Under the pieces are notes generated by a model. The model was given only the letters and a program-made list of their open reading frames with translations. It made no database searches and was not told where the DNA came from. The position numbers and the translations under genes are program-made. From NCBI GenBank assembly GCA_036520835.1, contig DATDIX010000326.1:15639-79638 (forward strand): a stretch of DNA of 64,000 bases, in the 5' to 3' direction. This stretch comes from VBAT01 sp036520835. Lineage in GTDB: Bacteria; Bacteroidota; Bacteroidia; Chitinophagales; Chitinophagaceae. Shown one piece after another: positions 1 to 8,801 of the stretch (position 1 is the stretch's first letter; each line of letters opens with the position of its first letter).

Positions 1-1
1 T

Positions 2-121
2 TTCCGCAATGCCGTGCGGCAGGAAGCGATCATGCAACAGGTAATGGCAGCATCAAATATCAATGAGCTTTGGGATGATGACGGGCTGCACCAAAAGATC
101 ATTCAGAAGATAAGTATTTGA
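2..121 (+). CDS. C-terminal end of an unidentified protein (partial, 5' end outside window)
   Basis: The second reading frame is open from the window edge to TGA at 119-121 and gives 39 residues. They include the acidic stretch NELWDDDGLHQK and the ending KISI. I do not recognise the family. The frame is believable because it ends just before an intergenic repeat and the pyrF promoter, and because its codon use resembles the neighbours. Without the upstream part no function can be given. Confidence 0.5.
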   Translation, partial: FRNAVRQEAIMQQVMAASNINELWDDDGLHQKIIQKISI

Positions 122-177
122 GGTTTGAAGTTTGGGGTTCTTAACATCGAACCTCAAACTTCAAACTTCTAACTGTA
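119..177. repeat. Two facing arrays of degenerate 7-bp repeats forming a hairpin
   Basis: Three heptads TGAGGTT, TGAAGTT, TGGGGTT (119-139) are followed after about 10 bp by AACCTCA, AACTTCA, AACTTCT, AACTGTA (150-177). The second set is essentially the reverse complement of the first. Bases 123-139 and 150-166 can pair over 17 bp with one mismatch or G-T pair. It lies between the upstream stop codon and the pyrF promoter, so it may end the upstream transcript. Confidence 0.6.
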
Positions 178-183
178 TTTTTG
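176..183 (+). promoter_or_regulatory. Bacteroidota -7 promoter element for pyrF
   Basis: TATTTTTG matches TAnnTTTG and ends 4 bases before the pyrF ATG. The transcript would therefore have almost no leader. Confidence 0.5.
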
Positions 184-187
184 CCTC

Positions 188-1009
188 ATGACCCGAAAGC
201 AACTCGTTGATCAAATCTTTAAAAAGAGATCTTACCTCTGTGTTGGGTTGGATACCGACATCACCAAAATCCCCAAACATCTCTTATCATCGCCTGACCC
301 GGTGTTTACATTCAATAAAGCGATCATTGATGCAACAAAGGACCTTTGCGTGGCCTATAAGATCAATACCGCTTTTTATGAAGCATTGGGAGTAAAGGGA
401 TGGGAGGCCATGGAGAAAACCGTGAACTATATCGGCTACGATCATTTTAAAATAGCTGATGCCAAAAGAGGAGATATCGGTAATACTTCATCCCAATATG
501 CCAAAGCCTTTTTTGAAACCCTGCCTTTTGATTCGGTAACGGTGGCTCCGTATATGGGAGAGGATAGTGTAAAACCATTTTTAGAATATGAAGGCAAATG
601 GGCTATCGTTTTAGGATTGACCTCTAATAAAGGGGCTAACGATTTTGAGTTGCAAAAAACCAGTGATCAGTTTTTATATGAGAAGGTGCTGACCACTGTC
701 TCCAAATGGGGAAGCCCTGATAACTTAATGTTTGTTGTTGGCGCCACGCAGGCTTCTGCATTTACCAATATAAGAAAATTAACTCCAGATCATTTCTATC
801 TCGTTCCAGGTGTAGGTGCACAGGGGGGTAGCCTGAAAGAGATCTCTGAAAAAGCAATGATAAAAGACACTTCGGCTAACGCTCAGTGTGGCTTGCTGGT
901 AAATGCCAGCCGGGCTATTATTTATGCTTCGGATAAAGAAGATTTTGCTGAGCAGGCAAAGGCCGTTGCTCAACAGTACCAGCAAGAAATGAAGTCATAT
1001 CTTAAATGA
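188..1009 (+). CDS. pyrF: Orotidine 5'-phosphate decarboxylase, long (type 2) form
   Basis: This enzyme decarboxylates OMP to UMP, the last step of de novo pyrimidine synthesis, in the cytoplasm. At 273 residues it matches the type 2 subfamily, which is longer than the roughly 230-residue E. coli form. The catalytic motif D-x-K-R-x-D is present as D91, K93 and D96, and an N-terminal VGLD (D22) fits the substrate-binding Asp. The C-terminal region has the glycine-rich phosphate loop VPGVGAQGG. The start is fixed by a -7 promoter element ending 4 bases upstream. It is a single gene, convergent with the YCII-domain gene 17 bp downstream. Confidence 0.95.
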   Translation: MTRKQLVDQIFKKRSYLCVGLDTDITKIPKHLLSSPDPVFTFNKAIIDATKDLCVAYKINTAFYEALGVKGWEAMEKTVNYIGYDHFKIADAKRGDIGNTSSQYAKAFFETLPFDSVTVAPYMGEDSVKPFLEYEGKWAIVLGLTSNKGANDFELQKTSDQFLYEKVLTTVSKWGSPDNLMFVVGATQASAFTNIRKLTPDHFYLVPGVGAQGGSLKEISEKAMIKDTSANAQCGLLVNASRAIIYASDKEDFAEQAKAVAQQYQQEMKSYLK

Positions 1010-1026
1010 CTTGATCCTCCTGAACA

Positions 1027-1449
1027 CTAAAACAGCGGGGTCTTTGGTTTGCCGGGTGCAAAACTTCCTACCGGCACCGTGTACCATGATCTTATCTGGT
1101 AAACCATTCTGCCAGCTGATATAGCAGGATCGGTTTTCAATAACTTTTCAACTTCTTCTTTTGTTTCGCAATCAAAAATAAAAATACCCTGCCAGTCGCC
1201 TTCTTCACCAAATGGCCCGGCCACTTTTACTTTTCCTTCCATGTACAATTTTTGAATATTGGCTAAGTGACCTGCCTGAATCTTAGCAGCAGTGACCGAA
1301 TCCTGTGACCTGTTATCACCTTTAGTAAGCAATACAAACCAGTATTGCCTGATCTGGGGCTCAGGGTTTTTAGAAGCCGGTTTTTGCTGGCCAAAAACAG
1401 CCTGGCTTATCAATATTAAAATAAGAATGCTGATGCTTGTTCTCTTCAT
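1027..1449 (-). CDS. Exported YCII-domain protein
   Basis: This 140-residue protein has a signal peptide (hydrophobic residues 5-20, ending AVFGQ) followed by one YCII-related alpha/beta fold. YCII features visible are the opening YWFVLLTKG, a central H in AGHLANIQKL, the segment VAGPFGEEGDWQGIFIFD, and a C-terminal IRSWY. YCII domains resemble dimeric ferredoxin-like enzymes and some have dehalogenase-like or unknown roles. The export signal means it acts in the periplasm or outside. No substrate can be inferred, and the neighbours give no functional hint. Confidence 0.8.
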   Translation of the reverse strand: MKRTSISILILILISQAVFGQQKPASKNPEPQIRQYWFVLLTKGDNRSQDSVTAAKIQAGHLANIQKLYMEGKVKVAGPFGEEGDWQGIFIFDCETKEEVEKLLKTDPAISAGRMVYQIRSWYTVPVGSFAPGKPKTPLF

Positions 1450-1599
1450 ACACTTAAATTTTATTCAAAATATAAATTCTGCACCAGATAGTTTGCTGAA
1501 TAGCGATAAAGGCGTACAAGAGTGCGACGCAACCGGAAATCATCAGGGCGAAACTGCCGGGTTACAAAAACAATAAACAGCAAACTAGGAACTTTCTAA

Positions 1600-1607
1600 T
1601 ACCTTTG
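1600..1607 (+). promoter_or_regulatory. -7 promoter element for the acyl-CoA dehydrogenase gene
   Basis: TACCTTTG fits TAnnTTTG and lies 25 bases before the ATG at 1633, which leaves a leader of about 20 nt. Confidence 0.5.
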
Positions 1608-1632
1608 CGGCAACAAAAAATTCGATTGCAAT

Positions 1633-2817
1633 ATGGCGGCCCGTACAGATAATTTTACCAGCCCTGATTATTTCCAGGTGGATGAACTATTGACTGAGGA
1701 GCAGAAACTGATCCGTGAATCCGTTCGTAATTATGTCAAGAAAGAAATATCTCCCATTATTGAAGAGTATGCGCAGAAAGCTGAGTTCCCGCAGCATATT
1801 GTAAAACAGTTAGGCGATCTGGGTTGCTTTGGCCCGACCGTACCTGTTGAGTATGGCGGTGGCGGACTGGATTATATTTCATACGGTTTAATGATGCAGG
1901 AACTGGAACGTGGCGATAGCGGCGTTCGTTCAACAGCATCTGTTCAGGGGTCATTGGTGATGTTCCCGATCTATGCTTATGGCAGCGAGGAGCAGCGAAA
2001 AAAATTTTTACCAAAGTTGGCCAGCGGGGAATGGCTCGGTTGTTTTGGATTGACAGAACCTAATCATGGAAGCGATCCGTCCAGCATGCTGACCAATTTC
2101 AAGGAAGCCGGCGATCATGTGATATTGAATGGCGCAAAGATGTGGATCAGTAATGCACCTTTTTCACAAGTAGCGGTAGTATGGGCAAAGAATGAACAGG
2201 GAGAGATTCATGGATTGATCGTGGAAAGAGGAATGGAAGGATTCAGCACACCTACCACGCATGGTAAATGGAGTCTTCGTGCATCGGCTACCGGTGAACT
2301 GGTCTTTGATAATGTAAAAGTGCCGAAGAAAAATATTTTTCCCAATGTAAAAGGGTTGAAAGGACCATTGGGTTGTTTGACAAAAGCAAGATATGGTATT
2401 GCCTGGGGTGCTATCGGCGCCGGTATGGATTGCTATGATACGGCTTTACGTTACAGTAAAGAAAGAGAACAGTTCGGCAGACCCATCGGTGGTTTTCAAT
2501 TGCAGCAAAAAAAGCTGGCTGAAATGGTAACGGAGATCACGAAGGCGCAATTATTGAACTGGCGACTGGGCGCATTGATGAATGAAGGCCGTGCTACACC
2601 GCAACAGGTAAGCATGGCTAAAAGAAATGCCTGTGAGGTCGCTGCCAATATTTGCCGTGATGCCAGGCAGATGCTTGGGGGAATGGGTATTACCGGCGAG
2701 TATCCCGTGATGCGCCACATGATGAACCTGGAAAGTGTGATCACCTATGAAGGCACGCATGATATTCATTTGCTTATTACGGGTATGGACGTGACAGGGT
2801 TGAATGCATTTAAATAA
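1633..2817 (+). CDS. gcdH: Glutaryl-CoA dehydrogenase-like acyl-CoA dehydrogenase
   Basis: This FAD enzyme of 394 residues has the normal acyl-CoA dehydrogenase length and order: an N-terminal helical domain, a middle beta domain with GCFGLTEPNHGSDPSS around residue 140, and a C-terminal helical domain. The catalytic base lies in YEGTHDIH near the C-terminus (Glu about 373), a spacing and context typical of glutaryl-CoA dehydrogenases, which oxidise and decarboxylate glutaryl-CoA to crotonyl-CoA in lysine/tryptophan breakdown. Close relatives with other substrates cannot be excluded. It stands alone. The C-rich inverted repeat begins directly after its stop codon. Confidence 0.85.
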   Translation: MAARTDNFTSPDYFQVDELLTEEQKLIRESVRNYVKKEISPIIEEYAQKAEFPQHIVKQLGDLGCFGPTVPVEYGGGGLDYISYGLMMQELERGDSGVRSTASVQGSLVMFPIYAYGSEEQRKKFLPKLASGEWLGCFGLTEPNHGSDPSSMLTNFKEAGDHVILNGAKMWISNAPFSQVAVVWAKNEQGEIHGLIVERGMEGFSTPTTHGKWSLRASATGELVFDNVKVPKKNIFPNVKGLKGPLGCLTKARYGIAWGAIGAGMDCYDTALRYSKEREQFGRPIGGFQLQQKKLAEMVTEITKAQLLNWRLGALMNEGRATPQQVSMAKRNACEVAANICRDARQMLGGMGITGEYPVMRHMMNLESVITYEGTHDIHLLITGMDVTGLNAFK

Positions 2818-3041
2818 CCCCCTGTCCCCCTAAAGGGGAGACTTAGACCGAAACTTATTTTATTTTGCAGAAAGGTTCTTTAAAATAGTTAGCTGAATGA
2901 TTGTGTTACCGGCTTAAGTTCCCTGATGATCTGCAGTTGCGTCGCACACTTCATCTGTAACAATTCTAATCATCAAAAAAAAGCAAATCGCTTCGATTTG
3001 ATCGGAGTGGTTTTAAACACCCCTTTAGGGGGTTTGGGGGT
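2818..3041. repeat. Intergenic segment bounded by 21-bp C-rich inverted repeats
   Basis: The left end (2818-2838) reads CCCCC-TGT-CCCCCTAAAGGGG and the right end (3020-3040) is its reverse complement except for three central bases. The left copy starts immediately after the gcdH stop and the right copy ends one base before the aroK ATG. Each copy is itself a small palindrome. The interior, including a run of A at about 2974-2982, shows no ORF and no TAnnTTTG element that I trust. Confidence 0.65.
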
Positions 3042-3548
3042 ATGAAAATTTTTCTCATCGGTTTCATGGGCTCCGGTAAGACCTACTGGGGGCGGCAACT
3101 GAGTCAAAAACTCAGCATCCCTTTTTTTGACCTGGATGAGCAACTGATCAATTCAGAAGGCCGGTCCATTAATGAGATATTTGAAAAATTCGGGGAGGAG
3201 TATTTCAGGCTGAAAGAAAAGGGAACGCTGCATATCATTACAGAAAGCCATGCTTCTTTTGTCATGGCCTGTGGGGGTGGTTCGCCTTGTTACTTTAATA
3301 ATATCGAATACATGAACCAATCGGGTACCACCGTATGGATAAATACCCCGATACAGGTACTATTTAAACGGTTGTTGCAGGAAAAAGAGCAACGGCCCTT
3401 GCTTAAAGGACTTACGGATCAGCAACTGATGGGCTTTATCATTAAAAAGTATGCTGATAGAAAAATATTTTACGAACAAGCTGATATAATAATTGATGAT
3501 GAAGAGATATCTCTTGATCATTTTATTGAAAAGGTATTTCATGCCTGA
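3042..3548 (+). CDS. aroK: Shikimate kinase
   Basis: It phosphorylates shikimate at O3 using ATP, the fifth step of the chorismate pathway. The 168-residue length is normal. A P-loop GFMGSGKT lies at residues 7-14, followed by FFDLDEQL carrying the Asp that binds shikimate, FGEEYFRLKE with the conserved Arg, and the glycine-rich CGGGSPC around residue 77. The lid region EKEQRPLL contains the Arg expected to contact ATP. The start codon sits one base after a C-rich repeat, so the ribosome-binding region is G-rich repeat sequence (GGGGG at 3036-3040). The DUF423 gene follows after 72 bp on the same strand. Confidence 0.93.
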   Translation: MKIFLIGFMGSGKTYWGRQLSQKLSIPFFDLDEQLINSEGRSINEIFEKFGEEYFRLKEKGTLHIITESHASFVMACGGGSPCYFNNIEYMNQSGTTVWINTPIQVLFKRLLQEKEQRPLLKGLTDQQLMGFIIKKYADRKIFYEQADIIIDDEEISLDHFIEKVFHA

Positions 3549-3579
3549 CGAATTCATGGTTTGATGTTCTTTATATAAC

Positions 3580-3606
3580 AACCTCAAACCCCGAACGATC
3601 ATCTTC
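3580..3606. repeat. Short degenerate 7-bp repeat tract
   Basis: AACCTCA, AACCCCG and AACGATC follow each other in 7-bp register, then ATCTTCA. The first unit is identical to one at 150-156. The tract is short, so confidence is modest. Confidence 0.35.
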
Positions 3607-3620
3607 AACCTTCCGGTAAT

Positions 3621-4010
3621 ATGAACAGAAACTACCTTATCATTGGTTCACTCTCAGGCGCAATGGCAGTGGCGCTTGGCGCTTTTGGCGCACATGGGTT
3701 AAAAAAGTTCGTTCCCCCGGAAACAGTGGCCACCTTTCAGACCGGTGTGCAGTACCAGATGTATCATTCATTAGCTTTGATCCTGGCAGGTATCTTAGCG
3801 GAAAACTTTTCCAATAACTGGGTAAAGTGGGCAGGGTGGTGGTTTATTACGGGCATTGCCCTTTTCTCCGGTTCCCTGTACCTGCTTACGGCCATCAAAG
3901 CAACTGAGCAGGTAGGTTTAACAGGGATTGGGATCATTACACCTATTGGAGGTGTATTTTTTATTTTGGGCTGGTTGTTTCTTTTTATTGGAATAATTAA
4001 AAAGGACTGA
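3621..4010 (+). CDS. DUF423 family inner-membrane protein
   Basis: This 129-residue membrane protein has about four hydrophobic segments. The family hallmark GAFGAHGLKK lies near residue 21, followed by FQTGVQYQMYHSLAL, the conserved stretch of the DUF423 (YgdD-like) family. The function of the family is not known. Its stop codon abuts the stop of the convergent histidine-kinase gene with no bases between (TGATCA at 4008-4013), so the transcripts must overlap or end inside each other's coding region. Confidence 0.88.
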   Translation: MNRNYLIIGSLSGAMAVALGAFGAHGLKKFVPPETVATFQTGVQYQMYHSLALILAGILAENFSNNWVKWAGWWFITGIALFSGSLYLLTAIKATEQVGLTGIGIITPIGGVFFILGWLFLFIGIIKKD

Positions 4011-5966
4011 TCACAACGGGAGTGTCAGCGTGGTGATAGTACCGTTGTTGTTTTCGATCTCGTAAGTGCCGCCAATACTTTCCATCCGCCGGCTGATGTT
4101 CTTTAAACCATTCCCAAACTGCCGGATATGTTTCAGGTCAATACCGACACCGTTATCGGAGACAGTTATTACAAGATCCCGGTCTATACGGAATTCAATT
4201 TTGATCAGTGAAGCTTTTGAATGTTTCAGCGCATTATTCAGCGTTTCTTTTATGCATAAAAAAATATTACGGCGCTTATCCCCCGTTAGTTCCATGGGTG
4301 GGATGTGGTCAGGAGTGATAAACCTGCATTCAATGGGAGTGTTTTCAAAATATTCCAGTGCATAGGCCCGTATATATGAAACCAGGTTGTCCAGCGTGTC
4401 ATTGCCACTATTCATACTCCAGATGATCGCATTCATTTTATTCAGTACTTCATCGGCAGAATGTGATATCTTATCTATTTCAACCGGCGTATTTTCTTTC
4501 ATTTTATTACGGGCAATCTCACTCATCAGCCGGATAGCGGTCATGCCGGAGCCCAGTTCATCATGAATATCGGCCGATATCCTTTCCCGTTCCTGTTCCT
4601 GTGCTTTAAAGACCGCCAGCTCTTTTTCATATTCTTTCATCTGGTTCTCTGCTTTCAGCCTTTCTCTTTCACGGGCCTGTGCGATCAGTTGTTTCCTGTT
4701 CTTATGGTTGAGCGCCATCAGGAAGAACACGAGCTCAAGGAAAAGCCCCATTTCATAATAGAACAGCGATGATTTAAAAATGCCGGGAAAAGATTTTGCA
4801 AAATCGCCTGCCATAATGATGACCTGCGAAAGCAATGAGAAAACAAACAGGCAAAGATTGCCCCAGAAAAGATACCGGATCAGTTTATCATTCCAATGTC
4901 GCAGGCTATACACCAGGAAGATCAGCGTCAGTAACAGCAGCGACACTTTTGTAATATTCTCAATGGCATTTTCTACTACAAAATTATCCGTCAGGTAATG
5001 AAACCATGTATAGCCAGACATAGCAATGACCAGCAGGATAATCCCGGTAGCATACAACTTATAAAGGAAAGGATGTTGTGATTTGGTAGCCAGGTATTTT
5101 TGCATAAATACCATGTAGAACATGATGCCAAGACCCTGCAGGATAAAATCAAGGTAACCTTCCAGGAAATAACCGATATAAGTGGTGTGATAGATGAACA
5201 TGGCTTTGGTCAGCAGCATGATGCCAAGAAAAAAAGCATAACCGGAATAATAGAGGAACTCCGGGTTAGCTCCCTGTAAAAAGCTGGCAATGGAAAAAAG
5301 GATCATCATCAGCAACAGTCCGCAAAAGACATAGGTCATCAGCTCGTTGTCATTGTGAATGCTATGCAATTCTGCCACGAAAGAATCCTGGTATTCGTTA
5401 TTTATCAGCCGTGGCCGCATAGTATTGATATAGGTTTTTACAAAACCCAGTTCTGCCAGTATGGTTGCTGTATCGTGTGCCGGCAGTGAGATAAGGCGGT
5501 AGCCAATACTGTCAGGATTATCCGGCAGTATGCGGGGTATTTCTTCAAGCCTGTCATTTCTCAGGCGGTACAGGCTGATATGTTTGTAATAAAAACCCGG
5601 GAAGAAATAAATGCTAACGGTAGAGTCAGCGCTGTTGCAAATCCAGAAGCGCATAACCGCTTTTTTTGTGACATATTCGTTAGGGATGGCTTTTGCGTGT
5701 ATCAATCCCGGTGAGAGGGGTAAAGAGGAGGAAAAAGATCCGGGCAGATCGGTCTTTGGACTGAGATAGGTCACACTCACATTTTTACTGATGCTTTTTA
5801 CCAGCCGTATTTTGCTGATGTCAATGCATGACCGGGCTAGGCTGTCTTCCTGTTGTTGAGGGGCAAGTTGTGCCTGTGTATTGTTAAAAAATAAAGTGAA
5901 GCAAGCCGTAAGCAGAATAGAATATAAATAACCAGTTTTTTTCATGTGGTTTTGGCTGTGTTTCAA
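4011..5966 (-). CDS. Membrane sensor histidine kinase with 7TM (DISM) sensor region
   Basis: This is a 651-residue two-component sensor. A signal-like N-terminus ending in NTQAQ is followed by a periplasmic beta domain (about 40-200, 7TMR-DISMED2-like) and about seven membrane helices (210-430). A charged coiled coil (430-460) leads to a HisKA_3-type dimerisation helix with phospho-acceptor H468 in the motif DIHDELGSG. The HATPase domain follows, with an N box (ETLNNALKHSKA, about 574-585) and a G box (SDNGVGID). This resembles the NarX/LiaS/DesK class, whose partners are LuxR-type regulators. No response regulator lies nearby, so it is an orphan in this window. The stimulus is unknown. Confidence 0.9.
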   Translation of the reverse strand: MKHSQNHMKKTGYLYSILLTACFTLFFNNTQAQLAPQQQEDSLARSCIDISKIRLVKSISKNVSVTYLSPKTDLPGSFSSSLPLSPGLIHAKAIPNEYVTKKAVMRFWICNSADSTVSIYFFPGFYYKHISLYRLRNDRLEEIPRILPDNPDSIGYRLISLPAHDTATILAELGFVKTYINTMRPRLINNEYQDSFVAELHSIHNDNELMTYVFCGLLLMMILFSIASFLQGANPEFLYYSGYAFFLGIMLLTKAMFIYHTTYIGYFLEGYLDFILQGLGIMFYMVFMQKYLATKSQHPFLYKLYATGIILLVIAMSGYTWFHYLTDNFVVENAIENITKVSLLLLTLIFLVYSLRHWNDKLIRYLFWGNLCLFVFSLLSQVIIMAGDFAKSFPGIFKSSLFYYEMGLFLELVFFLMALNHKNRKQLIAQARERERLKAENQMKEYEKELAVFKAQEQERERISADIHDELGSGMTAIRLMSEIARNKMKENTPVEIDKISHSADEVLNKMNAIIWSMNSGNDTLDNLVSYIRAYALEYFENTPIECRFITPDHIPPMELTGDKRRNIFLCIKETLNNALKHSKASLIKIEFRIDRDLVITVSDNGVGIDLKHIRQFGNGLKNISRRMESIGGTYEIENNNGTITTLTLPL

Positions 5967-6107
5967 ATGTAATATATCCCTTTTTGATTTTTATATCCCG
6001 GCAGTACCACTTTCAGGTATTTTTCAGCATAATAATAATACCGGGTCGCCGTTTTGTTAATGCCCGGTTCTGGCGGGGCTGTTTAGCCCGGAAACTTCAA
6101 ACTATAT

Positions 6108-6115
6108 TATCTTTG
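6108..6115 (+). promoter_or_regulatory. -7 promoter element for ftsK
   Basis: TATCTTTG fits TAnnTTTG and ends 5 bases before the ftsK ATG at 6121. Confidence 0.5.
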
Positions 6116-6120
6116 CTGCC

Positions 6121-8679
6121 ATGTCCAATAAGAAGAAAAAGACCACTCCTAAAAAATCCGGGAATAAGACCCAGAAAACGGAAAGCGGGGGATTTAAACA
6201 GGAAAAAGAGGAAAGTATTGACTGGAAAGCCCTTGCCCGTGATGAACGCACCTGGAAAATAACAGGCGCCGTTTCATTGCTTGTATCATTGTTTCTTTTC
6301 ATCGCTTTCATTTCATATTTCTTTACCTGGAGAAAAGACTACGATATCGTGTCCGGGAGCACCCCAATTCTTTTTGATAATTCGATACAGGCAAACAATC
6401 TTTTGGGAAAACTTGGCGCACTGTTTTCCCATTTTTTCATATTCAAAGGCTTTGGAATTGCCTCATTGTTGATCTGCACTTTCTTTTTTGTTGTGGGGGT
6501 TAACCTGCTGTTTAGCCGCAAAGTTTTTTCTATCTGGAAAAATCTGAAGTATGTAACTATTGGTGTGCTGGTTCTGTCCATTTCCCTTGCATTCGTTTTA
6601 TCCGGAAGTGAATTCAGGTTCGGCGGCGGGGTAGGAGTAATGATCAGTGACTGGCTGGTGGACATTTTTGGTAATATCGGTACGGCAGCGTTATTATTCG
6701 TGGTGGCATTAGGTTATATTATCTGGCAATTCAATCCTGCATTTAACCTGCCTGCTAAAAAGATCGCCGGGCAACCTGTTGAAGAGGATAATGAACTTGC
6801 AACCGAAGAAGACGATGCTAAACTGATCATTGAAACGACCAGCAATTCTCTTAAAACCAAAAAGCAGGATGCCGGGATGATCCCGCTTACGACTGTTGAG
6901 CAGCCATTGCATGATCTGAAAATAATAGAGAAAGAAGAACCGGAGCCGGAACTGGAAGAGCAGGATACCATGGTTGAAAAAGAGATCGTAAGTGATATTC
7001 TTCATAAGCATGAACAGGGGCAGTTACTTGAATTATCACCGGTAGCCGAAGTAAAGGAAAATGGGTTAAGCTTTAAAGAAAGTAAGCCATCCGCCAGCGA
7101 CCTGGAACTTGAAATTAAAACGCTGCCTGAAAAAGCGGAGGAAGAAGGGGAGGAGCAGGCATTTGAAAACCTGCCCCCGTATGAGCCAACACTTGATCTG
7201 CGGGATTACAAATATCCCACGCTGAGCTTGCTGGAAACACATGGCAGTGAAAAGATCATACAAGATGCCAATGAACTGGAGAATAATAAGAACCAGATCA
7301 TCGCTACATTAAGAAATTATTCGATCGAGATACAGAAGATCAGTGCAACAGTAGGGCCTACCGTAACATTATATGAGATTGTGCCTGCCGCGGGTGTCCG
7401 TATATCAAGGATCAAGAACCTCGAAGATGATATTGCCCTAAGTCTTGCTGCATTAGGTATTCGTATCATAGCCCCTATTCCCGGTAAGGGAACCATCGGT
7501 ATTGAAGTGCCAAATGTGAAGAAGACCGTGGTGAGCATGAAAACATTGCTGGCCTCTGACAAGTTTCAGCATAATACACATAGTTTGCCCATCGCCATCG
7601 GTAAGAAAATTGATAATGATAATTTCATTGTTGATCTTACCAGTATGCCACACTTGCTGATGGCGGGTGCTACCGGCCAGGGTAAATCGGTTGGACTGAA
7701 TGCCATACTTGTTTCCCTGTTGTACAAAAAACACCCTTCGCAATTAAAACTTGTTCTGATAGATCCGAAGAAAGTGGAGCTGAGTGTTTATCGTCATATC
7801 GAGAAACATTTTTTAGCAAAGTTGCCGGGAGAAGAAGATGCGATCATCACCGATACCAAGAAAGTGGTTCATACCCTGAATGCACTTTGTATTGAAATGG
7901 ATAACCGGTACGACCTGTTGAAAGAAGCCGGGGCCAGGAATATCAAAGAGTATAATGAAAAATTCATCAAGCGGAGACTGAACCCGCAAAAGGGGCATCA
8001 ATACCTGCCCTTTATAGTGCTGGTGATAGATGAGTTTGCCGACCTGATCATGACAGCGGGTAAGGAGATCGAGATGCCGATAGCCAGGCTGGCGCAGTTG
8101 GCCCGTGCGGTAGGTATTCACCTGATCATTGCTACCCAGCGTCCGTCGGTTAATATTATTACCGGTACGATCAAAGCCAACTTCCCTTCCCGTATTGCTT
8201 TTAAAGTTTCGTCCAAAATAGATTCAAGAACGATCCTTGATATAGGTGGAGCTGAGCAACTGATCGGTAAAGGAGATATGCTGGTATCCCATCATGGCGA
8301 GCTGACCCGTTTGCAATGTGCTTTTGTGGATACACCAGAGGTGGAGGAAATTGTTGCATTTGTCAGTAAACAGCGGGGATACCCGCAGGCTTTTTTATTG
8401 CCGGAATACGTGGATGAAAAGGAATTAGAAGGGAAGGATTTTGACCTGTCAGACAGGGACTCATTATTTGAGGATGCCGCCCGGCTCATCGTTCAAAACC
8501 AGGTCGGTTCTACCTCTTTATTGCAACGCAGGATGAAACTGGGCTATAACCGGGCAGGCCGCCTGATGGACCAGTTGGAAGCAGCTGGTATCGTGGGCCC
8601 TAACCAGGGTTCCAAAGCAAGGGATGTACTGATAAAAACAGAAATGGACCTTCAGCAACATCTTGAAGCATTAGGTTAA
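6121..8679 (+). CDS. ftsK: DNA translocase FtsK
   Basis: FtsK pumps chromosome ends through the division septum and activates XerCD at dif. The 852 residues comprise a basic N-terminus, four membrane helices (about 45-200), an acidic linker (about 220-370), and alpha and beta motor domains. The Walker A motif GATGQGKS is at 516-523 and Walker B (LVIDEFADL) is near 634-642. A C-terminal winged-helix gamma domain (about 770-845) ends with LEAAGIVGPNQGSKARDVLI. The linker is short, as is usual in Bacteroidota. A XerD recombinase is encoded at 33842-34744. lolA follows downstream with its own promoter, an order often seen in this phylum. Confidence 0.96.
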   Translation: MSNKKKKTTPKKSGNKTQKTESGGFKQEKEESIDWKALARDERTWKITGAVSLLVSLFLFIAFISYFFTWRKDYDIVSGSTPILFDNSIQANNLLGKLGALFSHFFIFKGFGIASLLICTFFFVVGVNLLFSRKVFSIWKNLKYVTIGVLVLSISLAFVLSGSEFRFGGGVGVMISDWLVDIFGNIGTAALLFVVALGYIIWQFNPAFNLPAKKIAGQPVEEDNELATEEDDAKLIIETTSNSLKTKKQDAGMIPLTTVEQPLHDLKIIEKEEPEPELEEQDTMVEKEIVSDILHKHEQGQLLELSPVAEVKENGLSFKESKPSASDLELEIKTLPEKAEEEGEEQAFENLPPYEPTLDLRDYKYPTLSLLETHGSEKIIQDANELENNKNQIIATLRNYSIEIQKISATVGPTVTLYEIVPAAGVRISRIKNLEDDIALSLAALGIRIIAPIPGKGTIGIEVPNVKKTVVSMKTLLASDKFQHNTHSLPIAIGKKIDNDNFIVDLTSMPHLLMAGATGQGKSVGLNAILVSLLYKKHPSQLKLVLIDPKKVELSVYRHIEKHFLAKLPGEEDAIITDTKKVVHTLNALCIEMDNRYDLLKEAGARNIKEYNEKFIKRRLNPQKGHQYLPFIVLVIDEFADLIMTAGKEIEMPIARLAQLARAVGIHLIIATQRPSVNIITGTIKANFPSRIAFKVSSKIDSRTILDIGGAEQLIGKGDMLVSHHGELTRLQCAFVDTPEVEEIVAFVSKQRGYPQAFLLPEYVDEKELEGKDFDLSDRDSLFEDAARLIVQNQVGSTSLLQRRMKLGYNRAGRLMDQLEAAGIVGPNQGSKARDVLIKTEMDLQQHLEALG

Positions 8680-8747
8680 AAGCAATAAGTAAAAACCTGT
8701 AGCTTGCAACCCGGTACATTGATTGGCTGTCTTTTACTGTAAATACT

Positions 8748-8755
8748 TACTTTTG
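8748..8755 (+). promoter_or_regulatory. -7 promoter element for lolA
   Basis: TACTTTTG fits TAnnTTTG and lies 46 bases upstream of the lolA ATG, so lolA can be transcribed independently of ftsK. Confidence 0.5.
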
Positions 8756-8801
8756 CCCCCCGTTTAGACAGCTATAACGGGAATAAAAAAATAATATCAG
8801 T

